Source of the DNA: CAYGZM01 sp964354365
Lineage (GTDB): Bacteria > Planctomycetota > Phycisphaerae > Sedimentisphaerales > Anaerobacaceae
DNA: 14,152 nucleotides
Reading direction: 5' to 3'
Assembly: GCA_964354365.1 (NCBI GenBank)
Contig: CAYGZM010000099.1
Span: 1 to 14,152, forward strand
Positions 7,699-14,152 of this stretch are shown here, in pieces (position 1 is the first letter of the stretch; each line of letters starts with the position of its first letter). The position numbers and the translations under genes were made by a program. The notes beneath the pieces are model-generated. The model was not told the origin of the DNA. It ran no database searches and saw nothing but the letters and a program-made list of their open reading frames with translations.

Positions 7699-8835
7699 AT
7701 GACAGCTCTATCCCGAACCATCATCATTGTGTGCCTGACTCTCCTCCAGAGTGCATCTTGCGCCGCACAAACGCCTCAAACGAAAAAGGCAGCCGTTACT
7801 CAGGCCCCTGTGGGCAAGATGCCGGACGGCGCGACGGTCTATGAGTTGACGCTGACCAACGCCAACGGCATCGAAGCCAAAGTCCTGACCTACGGCGCCA
7901 CACTCACAACCGTCAAAACGCCGGACCGCGAAGGCAAATTCGAGCCCGTGACGCTCTACCTGGATTCCTTCGATGACTATCTAAAGGGCCATCCCTTGTT
8001 CGGCTCGGTTGTCGGCCGCTTCGCCAATCGCATCGCCGGCGCTCAGTTCACCATCGACGGAACAGTTTATAAGGTAACGCCCAACGCCGGGGCCAACCAC
8101 ATCCACGGAGGCCGGGAAGGCTTCCAGAATGTCCTCTGGGACGCCGAGCCGCTCCGCGCCAAAGACGGCGTCGGCGTCGTCCTGCGCCACGTCAGTCCCG
8201 ACGGGCACGAAGGTTATCCCGGCAGACTCGAGGTGACGGTTACTTATAAGCTCACCGACGATAACGCGCTATCCATCGAGTACGCCGCCAAGACCGACAA
8301 GCCTACGGTCGTCAACCTGACGAATCACGCCTACTGGAATCTCGCAGGCGCAGGCGCCGGCGACGTCCTCAACCACGTCCTGATGCTCAACGCCGACCGC
8401 TACCTGCCGAGTGACAGGCAGAAAATCCCGCTGGGCGATCTCAAAGACGTCAAGGGCACGCCGATGGATTTCACCAAGCCCGAACCGATTGGCTCACGCA
8501 TCTCGCAGGTCGAGGATGAGAATTACGACCACTGCTACGTCCTCAACAAGAAGCCCGGCGAAGAGCTTTTCCTCGCTGCCCGCGTCGTCGAGCCAAAGAC
8601 CGGCCGGGTGATGGAGGTCTATACCACCCAGCCGGGCGTCCAGCTCTACACCGCTAAAGGTCTAAGCAGCAAACTAAAGACCTCCCGCTTCGCTTATGGA
8701 CCCTATCACGGCCTGTGCCTCGAAACCCAGCACTACCCCGACTCGCCCAACAAACCCAACTTCCCATCGACCATCCTCCGCCCAGGCCAGCCATTCAAAC
8801 ACACCACTATCTACAAGTTCAGCGTTCAAAAATGA
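7699..8835 (+). CDS. galM: exported aldose 1-epimerase (mutarotase)
   Basis: A 378-residue mutarotase that interconverts the alpha and beta anomers of free aldoses such as galactose or glucose. ATG 7699 is chosen because AAAGGA sits 8 bases upstream and a hydrophobic signal (about 6-20) follows. The mature protein begins near CAAQ, and a lipoprotein form through Cys21 is possible but the lipobox is poor. Family motifs are intact: GRFANRI (106-112), NHIHGG (133-138), TNHAYWNL (208-215) with catalytic-acid His210, NYDH (275-278), and LETQHYPDSPN (341-351) with catalytic-base Glu342. It is the last gene of the operon. Export suggests that it works on sugars released outside the cytoplasm by the neighbouring GH2 enzyme. 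Confidence 0.92.
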   Translation: MTALSRTIIIVCLTLLQSASCAAQTPQTKKAAVTQAPVGKMPDGATVYELTLTNANGIEAKVLTYGATLTTVKTPDREGKFEPVTLYLDSFDDYLKGHPLFGSVVGRFANRIAGAQFTIDGTVYKVTPNAGANHIHGGREGFQNVLWDAEPLRAKDGVGVVLRHVSPDGHEGYPGRLEVTVTYKLTDDNALSIEYAAKTDKPTVVNLTNHAYWNLAGAGAGDVLNHVLMLNADRYLPSDRQKIPLGDLKDVKGTPMDFTKPEPIGSRISQVEDENYDHCYVLNKKPGEELFLAARVVEPKTGRVMEVYTTQPGVQLYTAKGLSSKLKTSRFAYGPYHGLCLETQHYPDSPNKPNFPSTILRPGQPFKHTTIYKFSVQK

Positions 8836-8877
8836 CAAGTTGCGCCGGCCTTAGAGCGCCCAACAAGAAGAAACCTT

Positions 8878-8952
8878 CCTGTCTGTCATTTCCGCGAAAC
8901 CCGTCCTGAGCGAAGTCGAAGGAACGGGAATCCCTAAACGCTCAAAGACAGG
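8878..8952. repeat. MITE/REP-like nested inverted repeat
   Basis: Seven-base perfect inverted repeats, CCTGTCT (8878-8884) and AGACAGG (8946-8952), enclose a second hairpin: CCCGTCCT (8900-8907) pairs with AGG-A-ACGGG (8920-8928) across one bulged A. It begins with TGTCATT and GCGAAA, elements also present in a shorter hairpin at 13577-13606. The size and nesting fit a small non-autonomous mobile or REP-like element. No target-site duplication was identified. Confidence 0.45.
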
Positions 8953-8962
8953 CTTTATCTCC

Positions 8963-9013
8963 CACCGAGGAAGGATTTTCGCCGAAATCCGATAATTCGC
9001 GTTTGCCTCGGTG
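8963..9013. repeat. long stem with inner hairpin upstream of the methyltransferase gene
   Basis: CACCGAGG (8963-8970) is perfectly complementary to CCTCGGTG (9006-9013). Between them GGATTT (8973-8978) and AAATCC (8985-8990) form an inner 6-bp hairpin. The right arm overlaps the candidate -35 box of the methyltransferase promoter. There is no T tract after it, so it is not a standard terminator. It could be a regulatory structure, a recombination site or a decayed repeat. Confidence 0.5.
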
Positions 9014-9030
9014 CTTTCAAGTGCTATATT
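9003..9030 (+). promoter_or_regulatory. candidate promoter of the DNA methyltransferase gene
   Basis: TTGCCT (9003-9008), a 16-base spacer and TATATT (9025-9030) give a reasonable sigma-70-like match, with four and five consensus positions. Transcription would begin near 9037, downstream of the GTG at 9011, which argues against using that GTG as the start codon. Confidence 0.35.
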
Positions 9031-9094
9031 ACGCTTTCAGTTGAAACGCAGGAGATTGGACGGCGGTTCTCAAGAAGAAGGCTGGATTGACGCG

Positions 9095-10231
9095 ATGAAC
9101 GAAACTCTGTCCCTATTCAAAGACATGGTAGTTGACGCGCCTCCTACGGAGGGCGTCAAGTACGCCGGCTCTAAACTGAAGTTGATTCCGCACATCCTTC
9201 AACTGGTCAGAAAGGTTAACGCACGAACCGTTTTAGACGGGTTTTCAGGGACAACTCGCGTATCGCAAGCCCTTGCGAAGAGCGGCTATCGGGTGCTGTG
9301 CAACGATGTCGCGGTATGGTCGGAGGTATTCGCAACGTGTTATCTCCTGAATGACAAACAACCAACATCATATTTTGAACTCATCCAGCACTTGAACTCG
9401 CTGGAAGCGGTTGACGGTTGGTTCACAGAAAACTATGGAGGACTTCCCAACGGAGGTTGCGCTGCCCAAATAGACGGTCTGAAGAAACCTTGGCAGATTC
9501 ACAACACGAGGAAACTGGATGCGATTCGAGAGGAGATCGAGCGCTTGGTTTTATCACCACTGGACAAGGCGGTTGCGCTTACAAGTCTGATCCTTGCTCT
9601 TGATCAAGTTGATAACACACTCGGACACTTCGTATCGTATTTACAAGACTGGTCTCCCAGATCGTACAACGATCTCGTACTGAAAGTGCCGAAAGTGTTT
9701 GTCACGGAGGACGAACACCGGGTATTTCGACGCGACATCTTCGACTTGGTGCCGATGATCGAAGCTGACCTTGCGTACTTCGATCCTCCATACGGGTCAA
9801 ATAACGACAAGATGCCTCCCTCCCGCGTCAGATATGCCTCTTACTATCATCTGTGGACTACCATTTGCCTGTATGACAAGCCACCGTTGTTTGGCAAGGC
9901 CAAACGCAGACAAGACACATCTGACAAGATAGCGAGTTCCGTGTTTGAGGACTTCCGAAGGAACGGAAACGGCAGGTTCATCGTGGTCGATGCCATTGAT
10001 CGGTTGCTCCGCCTTGCGAATGCGCGTTGGATCATCCTGTCATACAGTTCCGGCGGTCGAGCTACGGCTGATGAACTCAACGAAGTTTTGACGGAGAACG
10101 GAAGGATTCTTGATGTCGTTGAATTGGACTACAAGAAGAACGCGATGGCTGATATGAAATGGACGAATGAGTGGGTCAAGGACTCAGAACAACCCAACCG
10201 TGAATTTCTGTTCCTGATAGAAAAGGGATGA
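9095..10231 (+). CDS. D12-class adenine-specific DNA methyltransferase
   Basis: A 378-residue enzyme predicted to transfer a methyl group from S-adenosylmethionine to the N6 of adenine in DNA. Motifs follow the D12 (Dam/EcoRV-like, alpha-class) order: VKYAGSK near 21-27 (the family's GGK-like N-terminal motif), motif I DGFSG (48-52), an acidic ND pair (70-71) and the catalytic DPPY (230-233). The target-recognition region probably lies between 80 and 220. The site recognised is unknown. ATG 9095 is chosen over GTG 9011 because of the promoter position, though the ribosome binding site (a GAAG-rich stretch about 13 bases upstream) is weak. No restriction endonuclease is adjacent, so it may be solitary. 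Counted lines of the gene are about 47-48% GC against about 58% in a GH2 line, suggesting acquisition by transfer. Confidence 0.88.
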   Translation: MNETLSLFKDMVVDAPPTEGVKYAGSKLKLIPHILQLVRKVNARTVLDGFSGTTRVSQALAKSGYRVLCNDVAVWSEVFATCYLLNDKQPTSYFELIQHLNSLEAVDGWFTENYGGLPNGGCAAQIDGLKKPWQIHNTRKLDAIREEIERLVLSPLDKAVALTSLILALDQVDNTLGHFVSYLQDWSPRSYNDLVLKVPKVFVTEDEHRVFRRDIFDLVPMIEADLAYFDPPYGSNNDKMPPSRVRYASYYHLWTTICLYDKPPLFGKAKRRQDTSDKIASSVFEDFRRNGNGRFIVVDAIDRLLRLANARWIILSYSSGGRATADELNEVLTENGRILDVVELDYKKNAMADMKWTNEWVKDSEQPNREFLFLIEKG

Positions 10232-10357
10232 TGCCCCTTACTGTCGGAAACTCACTTTTTGCACGGATTCACTTGGGAAATCCGGGTTCAATCAACACCG
10301 GCAACGCCACAGCGCATGTCTTTAGTCCTCCTGAGCCAGTGGGGCGAGAGCGGGGGA
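10232..10357. other. short intergenic gap between convergent genes
   Basis: This gap separates the plus-strand methyltransferase from the minus-strand isomerase-fold gene. A weak hairpin (GGATT/AATCC) near 10265-10285 was seen, without a T tract on either side. No gene or clear terminator was found. Confidence 0.4.
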
Positions 10358-11791
10358 TTATCCTTCCTCGACGAGGTTTATTCCCATCAGCGTGCACAGG
10401 TCTCTGGCGCTCTCAAGGTGGTCGCCGTAGAAGACCACTCGATGCAGCAGCGTCATCATATCCTGGCCGAGCACGCCGCTGCCCCAGCCGTGCGACATTT
10501 TCCGCGCATCTCGAACCTCGGTGGTAATCTGCGTTCGGCAGCCGCGGTCGAAGTAGTCGGTCAGCTCGATTATCCTGCCCGTGGAAATAAGCATCGTATC
10601 GAGGTTCGCCAGCTTCGCGCAGGTAATCCGCTGCCCCACGCGCATCTGCACCTCAAGCGACACGCCCTGATTCGTGTCGCACTGGGTCCGAATGAGGAAC
10701 GGCGCCCGTTCGCCTGACGGACCATCCAGCTTCGTCGTCGAGGTGCAGTGGGCGTGAATGACCGCGTTCTTCGACGTATCGAATAGCGGGTCGCTGATAA
10801 AGCCCGGCGCCCCAAAGGCATAGCTGAACATCAGCATTGTCAGGGTCGAATCCATATCGCCCTCGCACGCACCGACCAGTCCGAGGTCATTGAGCTTGCT
10901 GAACGCCAGGCAGCCCTTCGCCGGCAGGCCCATGCAATGGGAGCTGGTCACGGCTTGAGCGCCTCGCTCGACCATAATGTCTTTCAAGGCCAGGTACAGC
11001 CGGGCCGAGTTACAGATATCTTCCCGGCTCGGCTCGACAATCTTCCTGGCCGGGCCGATCCAGTACCGCTGCGCCTCCGCCTCGGCCGCCTTCGGATCGA
11101 CCGCATTATGAGCCTGAATGATCTCTTCCGCAGTCATCGGGATCAATTCCGCTCCGAGCTGCTGTTTGACTTTCTCGGCGCTGCACGCCGCAGTCGTTCC
11201 CCTCGCCGGCCCAATCAGGATGATGCGCGATTGCCGCATCCGCACGGGCACTCGCAGCAGCGCCGCCGCCCTATCTAACTCGGCAAGATCGCTGCTCGTC
11301 AGCAAAATGACCTTCCTGCCCGCCTTCTGCCACATCGGCACGTACATCCAGTCGTGTCCGCTGAACGGCTGCGAGAAGATCGCCGCAGGCAGACCCGCAT
11401 CGACCAGCTTCAGCAACGGCTCGCCGCTGCCGAAACTCAGATGGATCAGTAAAAGCGCATCGGCGTCGCCCAGGCTGGCCGCCAGCTTCTCCGCGGCGGG
11501 CACGGTGTTTGGGATCAGCTCGCCCCCCACGAATTGCACGTCGCCCAGCCGAGCCTGCACGCCGGCAAGATATTCCTTGAACCGAGCGACTTCTGCGGGC
11601 GCATCAAAGCTCGGCGTCGGCCAGGCCCCGCCGGTGCCGACATAAACAACGTGTATCCTCACCGGCTTCATAGCGGGCCAGCCGGCGTCTTCGGCAGCCG
11701 CCAATGGCCGGGCTGCAAGGCCGGCGGCCAGAATCATTCCGCCCGCCGCCGCGGCAGTCCCTATGAACTCGCGTCTTGAGATTTTATCCAC
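10358..11791 (-). CDS. Tat-exported protein of the L-fucose/L-arabinose isomerase fold
   Basis: A 477-residue protein with a twin-arginine signal (SRREFIG, residues 5-11, then an Ala-rich hydrophobic stretch to about 33). The body resembles the FucI/AraA sugar-isomerase superfamily. The strongest region is GACEGDMDSTLTML (307-320), followed by ISDP (332-335) and a C-terminus LLHRVVFYGDHLE (448-460) that matches the family's last motif. In E. coli FucI the Mn ligands are Glu337, Asp361 and His528. Here Glu310 and Asp334 have the same spacing of 24, and His450 is the candidate third ligand. An aldose-ketose isomerase role is therefore possible, but these enzymes are normally cytoplasmic. The start is a GTG with a full AGGAGGTG 5 bases upstream. 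It is transcribed away from the porter gene, from a shared 328-base region. Confidence 0.78.
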   Translation of the reverse strand: MDKISRREFIGTAAAAGGMILAAGLAARPLAAAEDAGWPAMKPVRIHVVYVGTGGAWPTPSFDAPAEVARFKEYLAGVQARLGDVQFVGGELIPNTVPAAEKLAASLGDADALLLIHLSFGSGEPLLKLVDAGLPAAIFSQPFSGHDWMYVPMWQKAGRKVILLTSSDLAELDRAAALLRVPVRMRQSRIILIGPARGTTAACSAEKVKQQLGAELIPMTAEEIIQAHNAVDPKAAEAEAQRYWIGPARKIVEPSREDICNSARLYLALKDIMVERGAQAVTSSHCMGLPAKGCLAFSKLNDLGLVGACEGDMDSTLTMLMFSYAFGAPGFISDPLFDTSKNAVIHAHCTSTTKLDGPSGERAPFLIRTQCDTNQGVSLEVQMRVGQRITCAKLANLDTMLISTGRIIELTDYFDRGCRTQITTEVRDARKMSHGWGSGVLGQDMMTLLHRVVFYGDHLESARDLCTLMGINLVEEG

Positions 11792-11825
11792 AATACCACC
11801 TCCTGTTGTCTATCTTTTAAGGCTT

Positions 11826-11839
11826 CTGCAAAATTGCAG
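11826..11839. promoter_or_regulatory. palindrome, possible operator
   Basis: CTGCAA-AA-TTGCAG is a perfect 6-bp inverted repeat about 35 bases upstream of the start codon of the minus-strand isomerase-fold gene. The symmetry and position would suit a dimeric repressor site. No regulator gene is adjacent, so this remains a guess. Confidence 0.3.
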
Positions 11840-11850
11840 GTTAGACGTAG

Positions 11851-11868
11851 GGTGGGCTTCAGCCCACC
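11851..11868. repeat. GC-rich hairpin, REP-like
   Basis: GGTGGGCT-TC-AGCCCACC is a perfect 8-bp inverted repeat with almost no loop, preceded by GTAG. Its simple GC-rich form and intergenic position suggest a dispersed repeat rather than a terminator, since no T tract follows on either strand. Confidence 0.45.
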
Positions 11869-11974
11869 ACTATCTCGGCACACCGTGGCCGACCAGTACC
11901 TTCAATAGAATATCAAGCCCGCCCCGAAAACTCAACCTTTCCCCTTGCCTCCCCGTCCACAGAGCGCGCATGAA

Positions 11975-12039
11975 CACGGATTTTCCGGCTGACCACCAAT
12001 CTCATTGCGTCCATAACCCATAGCGGCAAAAAATCCGTG
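11975..12039. repeat. 10-bp inverted repeat with a 45-base spacer
   Basis: CACGGATTTT (11975-11984) is perfectly complementary to AAAATCCGTG (12030-12039). A short CCG/CGG pair just inside (11985-11987, 12024-12026) could extend the stem past an internal loop. It lies 80 bases upstream of the sugar porter start and could be an mRNA leader structure, an operator pair or a decayed repeat. Confidence 0.45.
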
Positions 12040-12119
12040 AAAGTCCGGGCCGGATACGGTACTCTTACGCAGGTAAAGGGCCCACCAAAAACATGACAGT
12101 GGGATTTTGAGGACAGACT

Positions 12120-13526
12120 ATGAACAATGATATTTCAAATCAGGGCAAAGGCAGCACGACTTACGTTTTCCTGGTGTGCGTGGTCGCCGCCTTGGGCGGG
12201 CTTTTGTTCGGCTACGACACCGGCGTAATCAACGGTGCAATCGGGCCGCTCAAAGCCCATTTCTCACTGAATGCCACAATGCAGGGCTGGGCCGCAGGCT
12301 GCGCCCTGGTGGGTTGCGCCCTCGGCGCCGCCGGCGTCGGCGCCTTGAGCGACTGGCTTGGCCGCAGGAAGGTGATGATAATCGCGGCGGTGCTGTTCTT
12401 CATCTCGGCAGTCGGCACGGCCATCCCCCGGACGATATGGGCGTTCATCTTCTACCGCTGGCTCGGCGGGCTGGGCGTCGGCGCCGCCTCTATGACCTGT
12501 CCGATGTACATCGCAGAGATTACCCCCGCCCGAATCCGCGGACGAATGGTTTCCGTCAACCAGTTCGCCATCGTAACGGGTTTCTTAGTCGTCTATTTTG
12601 TCAACTACTTCATTGCCCTGCAGGGCGACGAGGGGTGGAATAAGTTATATGGCTGGCGATGGATGTTCGGGTCGGAGTCGCTGCCGGCGGCGCTGCTGTT
12701 TATCCTGCTGTTTCTGGTCCCGGAGAGCCCCCGCTGGCTTGCTAAGCAGAACCGCGGCGACGAGGCCCTGAGAATTCTCACCCGCGTCGATGGGGCCGAC
12801 TACGCCAGGGCGGAATTGGCCGAAATCAAAGAAGCAATCGCCCGCGAGACCGGCTCGATTGCCCAGCTTTTCCAGCCGGGGATGAAGATTGTCTTGGTGA
12901 TAGGAATAGTCCTGGCCGTCCTCCAGCAGGTCACGGGGATAAACGTCTTTCTCTACTTCGGGACCGAGATATTCAAGAAGATGGGCTCCGGGACCAGCGC
13001 CGCTCTGCTCCAGACCGTGGTCATAGGCGCCGTCAATATGGGCTTCACAGTCGTCGCCATACGAACGGTGGACCGCTTGGGCCGAAAGCCGCTGATGATG
13101 ATCGGCTCAGCGGGGATGGGTATTTCACTTTTAGCGATGGGCCTGGCTGCCTTGCTCGGCAGGACCGAGCTATGGCTGCTGCTCTTTATCCTCGGCTATA
13201 TCGCGTGCTTTGCCCTTTCGGTCGGCCCGGTGACCTGGGTGATCCTCTCGGAGATATTCCCGACCGGCATCCGCGGCCGGGCGATGGGCATCGCCACATT
13301 CTGCCTCTGGGTCGCCAATTACATCATCTCCCAGACCTTCCCTATGATGGATGAGAGCAAATGGCTGGTCGCAAAATTCCACCACGCCTTTCCATTCTGG
13401 CTCTACGGCGGCTTCTGCGTTGTCCTGCTTATCTTCGTCGTTCGCTTCGTCCCCGAGACAAAAGGCAAATCCCTCGAACAGATTGAAAGATACTGGCTGG
13501 ACCGCAGCAAGCGGGAGGGAAAGTGA
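12120..13526 (+). CDS. MFS sugar porter, probable sugar:proton symporter
   Basis: A 468-residue inner-membrane transporter of the sugar porter family (XylE/GalP/GLUT type) with twelve predicted hydrophobic segments and a central cytoplasmic loop near 205-255. Signature motifs are present in order: GGLLFGYDTGVING (26-39), LSDWLGRRK (76-84), PESPRWL (201-207), QQVTGIN (269-275, sugar-binding glutamines), DRLGRKP (318-324), SEIFPTGIRGRAMG (377-390) and PETKGKSLEQIE (445-456). The GWRWMFG after TM5 (178-184) is also typical. The start has GAGGA 6 bases upstream. It most likely imports the monosaccharide released by the exported enzymes of the neighbouring operon. The exact sugar cannot be told from the sequence. 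Confidence 0.93.
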   Translation: MNNDISNQGKGSTTYVFLVCVVAALGGLLFGYDTGVINGAIGPLKAHFSLNATMQGWAAGCALVGCALGAAGVGALSDWLGRRKVMIIAAVLFFISAVGTAIPRTIWAFIFYRWLGGLGVGAASMTCPMYIAEITPARIRGRMVSVNQFAIVTGFLVVYFVNYFIALQGDEGWNKLYGWRWMFGSESLPAALLFILLFLVPESPRWLAKQNRGDEALRILTRVDGADYARAELAEIKEAIARETGSIAQLFQPGMKIVLVIGIVLAVLQQVTGINVFLYFGTEIFKKMGSGTSAALLQTVVIGAVNMGFTVVAIRTVDRLGRKPLMMIGSAGMGISLLAMGLAALLGRTELWLLLFILGYIACFALSVGPVTWVILSEIFPTGIRGRAMGIATFCLWVANYIISQTFPMMDESKWLVAKFHHAFPFWLYGGFCVVLLIFVVRFVPETKGKSLEQIERYWLDRSKREGK

Positions 13527-13558
13527 ACCAAAGTGCGCTATAGTGACTGAAGTGACTC
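13521..13558. repeat. short direct repeats phased at about 10 bases
   Basis: An (A)AGTG core recurs at 13521, 13531, 13541-13542 and 13550, spaced about 10, 10 and 9 bases, within AAGTGAACC, AAGTGCGCT, AGTGACTG and AAGTGACTC. The first copy overlaps the stop codon of the porter gene. It may be a decayed simple repeat or a phased binding site. Confidence 0.35.
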
Positions 13559-13882
13559 AAACTGACCGGTTCGCCCTGTCATACCTGCGAAAGCAGGATG
13601 GATTCCAGAGGGACGACGGACGAAAAACGCGGATTGACACTGATGGGCAGCAATTATGGCGTATGCCTTTTCTCTGGAACAGAGCATTTCCTGATTAAAC
13701 CGCCGTTTCTAATATGCCGATACTCTGATGGAATTGAGTAACAGCATTTTTATTGGGGCTGCGAACTATGTGACGTGCCCGGCCTTGAAGGTATCGACCT
13801 GGCGCATCATTCTTGGGGCAAGACGAGCGATTTTATCGGCGATTCCGCCAAAACTAAGCTGGCGCCTGGAATAGGACTGCCG
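13527..13882. other. gene-free, repeat-rich gap
   Basis: No supportable gene was found in these 356 bases. They hold the phased AGTG repeats, the hairpin at 13577-13606 and a segment near 13620-13645 (AACGCGGATTGACACTGATG) that resembles the CACGGATT-type repeat arms at 11975 and 12030. From 13742 to the response regulator start the regulator's frame is open, but the translation matches no known domain. No strong promoter or terminator was seen. Confidence 0.5.
13577..13606. repeat. REP-like hairpin with GAAA tetraloop
   Basis: CCTGC (13584-13588), GAAA and GCAGG (13593-13597) form a perfect 5-bp stem with a stable tetraloop. It is preceded by TGTCATA and followed by GGATTCC. The flanks and the GCGAAA core resemble the element at 8884-8933, suggesting two copies of one dispersed family in this window. 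Confidence 0.5.
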
Positions 13883-14152
13883 ATGACGCAGAAAGCAAAT
13901 ACAGTCTTACTGGTCGATGATGAAGACCACATCCGGACGGTTGTGGAGTACAACCTCAAGCACGAAGGCTTTGATGTGTACAAGGCTGAGGATGGGGCCG
14001 TCGGCCTTGAGCTTGCGCGGCGGGTGTTGCCCGATGTGATTCTATTGGATTGGATGATGCCGGAAATGGACGGATTGAAGGTGCTCGCGGAGCTTAGACG
14101 CGATAAGAGCACGGCCCATATACCCGTTTTTATGCTGACCGCCAAGGGAATG
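13883..14152 (+). CDS. response regulator receiver domain, truncated by the window edge
   Basis: The first 90 residues of a two-component response regulator. The receiver (REC) domain is nearly complete: the acidic pair Asp12-Asp13 in LLVDDE, phosphoacceptor Asp56 in ILLDWMMPEMDG, switch Thr86 and Lys88 in MLTAKG. The wording is close to the PhoB/OmpR type, but the output domain lies outside the window, so the subclass is uncertain. The ATG at 13883 has AGGA about 6 bases upstream. The frame is open further upstream to a stop at 13739-13741 without recognisable domain sequence. No sensor kinase is visible, and no link to the sugar genes can be shown. Confidence 0.88.
   Translation, partial: MTQKANTVLLVDDEDHIRTVVEYNLKHEGFDVYKAEDGAVGLELARRVLPDVILLDWMMPEMDGLKVLAELRRDKSTAHIPVFMLTAKGM

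Larger units (their letters stand above)
11792..12119. other. divergent intergenic region with several inverted repeats
   Basis: No gene was found here. It should hold the promoters of the isomerase-fold gene (minus) and the sugar porter gene (plus), but no convincing promoter was recognised for either. It contains the palindrome CTGCAAAATTGCAG (11826-11839), a GC-rich hairpin at 11851-11868 and a 10-bp inverted repeat at 11975-12039. The ribosome binding sites are AGGAGGTG (11804-11797, minus) and GAGGA (12109-12113, plus). Confidence 0.5.

Noticed and set aside
9011..9094. GTG 9011 as start of the DNA methyltransferase
   Set aside because: It lies within the predicted promoter and has no ribosome binding site, and the extra residues add no known motif.
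12037..12065. GTGAAA-17-TACTCT as promoter of the sugar porter gene
   Set aside because: Both boxes match the consensus weakly, so it is not listed as a promoter.
13742..13882. N-terminal extension of the response regulator through the open upstream frame
   Set aside because: The extension resembles no domain and lacks a convincing start, whereas ATG 13883 gives a normal receiver-domain start with a ribosome binding site.

Overview
The window looks like chromosomal DNA from a Planctomycetota bacterium, probably a Phycisphaerae/Sedimentisphaerales-type lineage. This is inferred from gene content: an exported PQQ-like beta-propeller protein whose mature end begins DWPQWRGP, a URO-D-fold protein coupled to a GH2 glycosidase, a Tat-exported sugar-isomerase-fold protein, and fairly GC-rich coding DNA (58% in one GH2 line counted by eye). 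No rRNA, tRNA, IS transposase or CRISPR array was seen.

Layout. Left edge to 1274: a minus-strand lipoprotein peptidyl-prolyl isomerase (PrsA/SurA type), possibly followed by the start of another minus-strand gene at the edge. From 1275 to 1515 lies a divergent regulatory region with two good sigma-70-like promoters facing away from each other. The one serving the isomerase is followed at once by an intrinsic-terminator-like hairpin in its leader. From 1516 to 8835 runs a tightly packed plus-strand operon: URO-D-like protein, GH2 lipoprotein, exported right-handed beta-helix (pectate-lyase-like) protein, exported PQQ-like beta-propeller protein and exported aldose 1-epimerase. From 8836 to 10357 there is an apparent insertion: nested inverted repeats, then a solitary D12-class adenine DNA methyltransferase of visibly lower GC. 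From 10358 to 11791 (minus) is a Tat-signal protein of the L-fucose/L-arabinose isomerase fold. From 12120 to 13526 (plus) is a 12-TM sugar porter of the major facilitator superfamily. A 356-bp gene-free, repeat-rich gap follows, and then a response regulator receiver domain cut by the right edge.

How the genes may work together (inference). Except for the isomerase chaperone, the methyltransferase and the response regulator, the window reads as a carbohydrate-use locus. Exported beta-helix and GH2 proteins would act on a polysaccharide or glycoside. The mutarotase and perhaps the isomerase-fold protein would handle the released sugar outside the cytoplasm, and the porter would import it. The URO-D-like protein is cytoplasmic and resembles cobamide-linked methyltransferases more than haem enzymes, so handling of a methylated sugar or another one-carbon group is an attractive but unproven role. 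The most unusual items are the attenuator-like leader of the isomerase gene, the URO-D/GH2 coupling, the exported isomerase-fold protein that keeps candidate metal ligands, and the structured repeats beside the methyltransferase.
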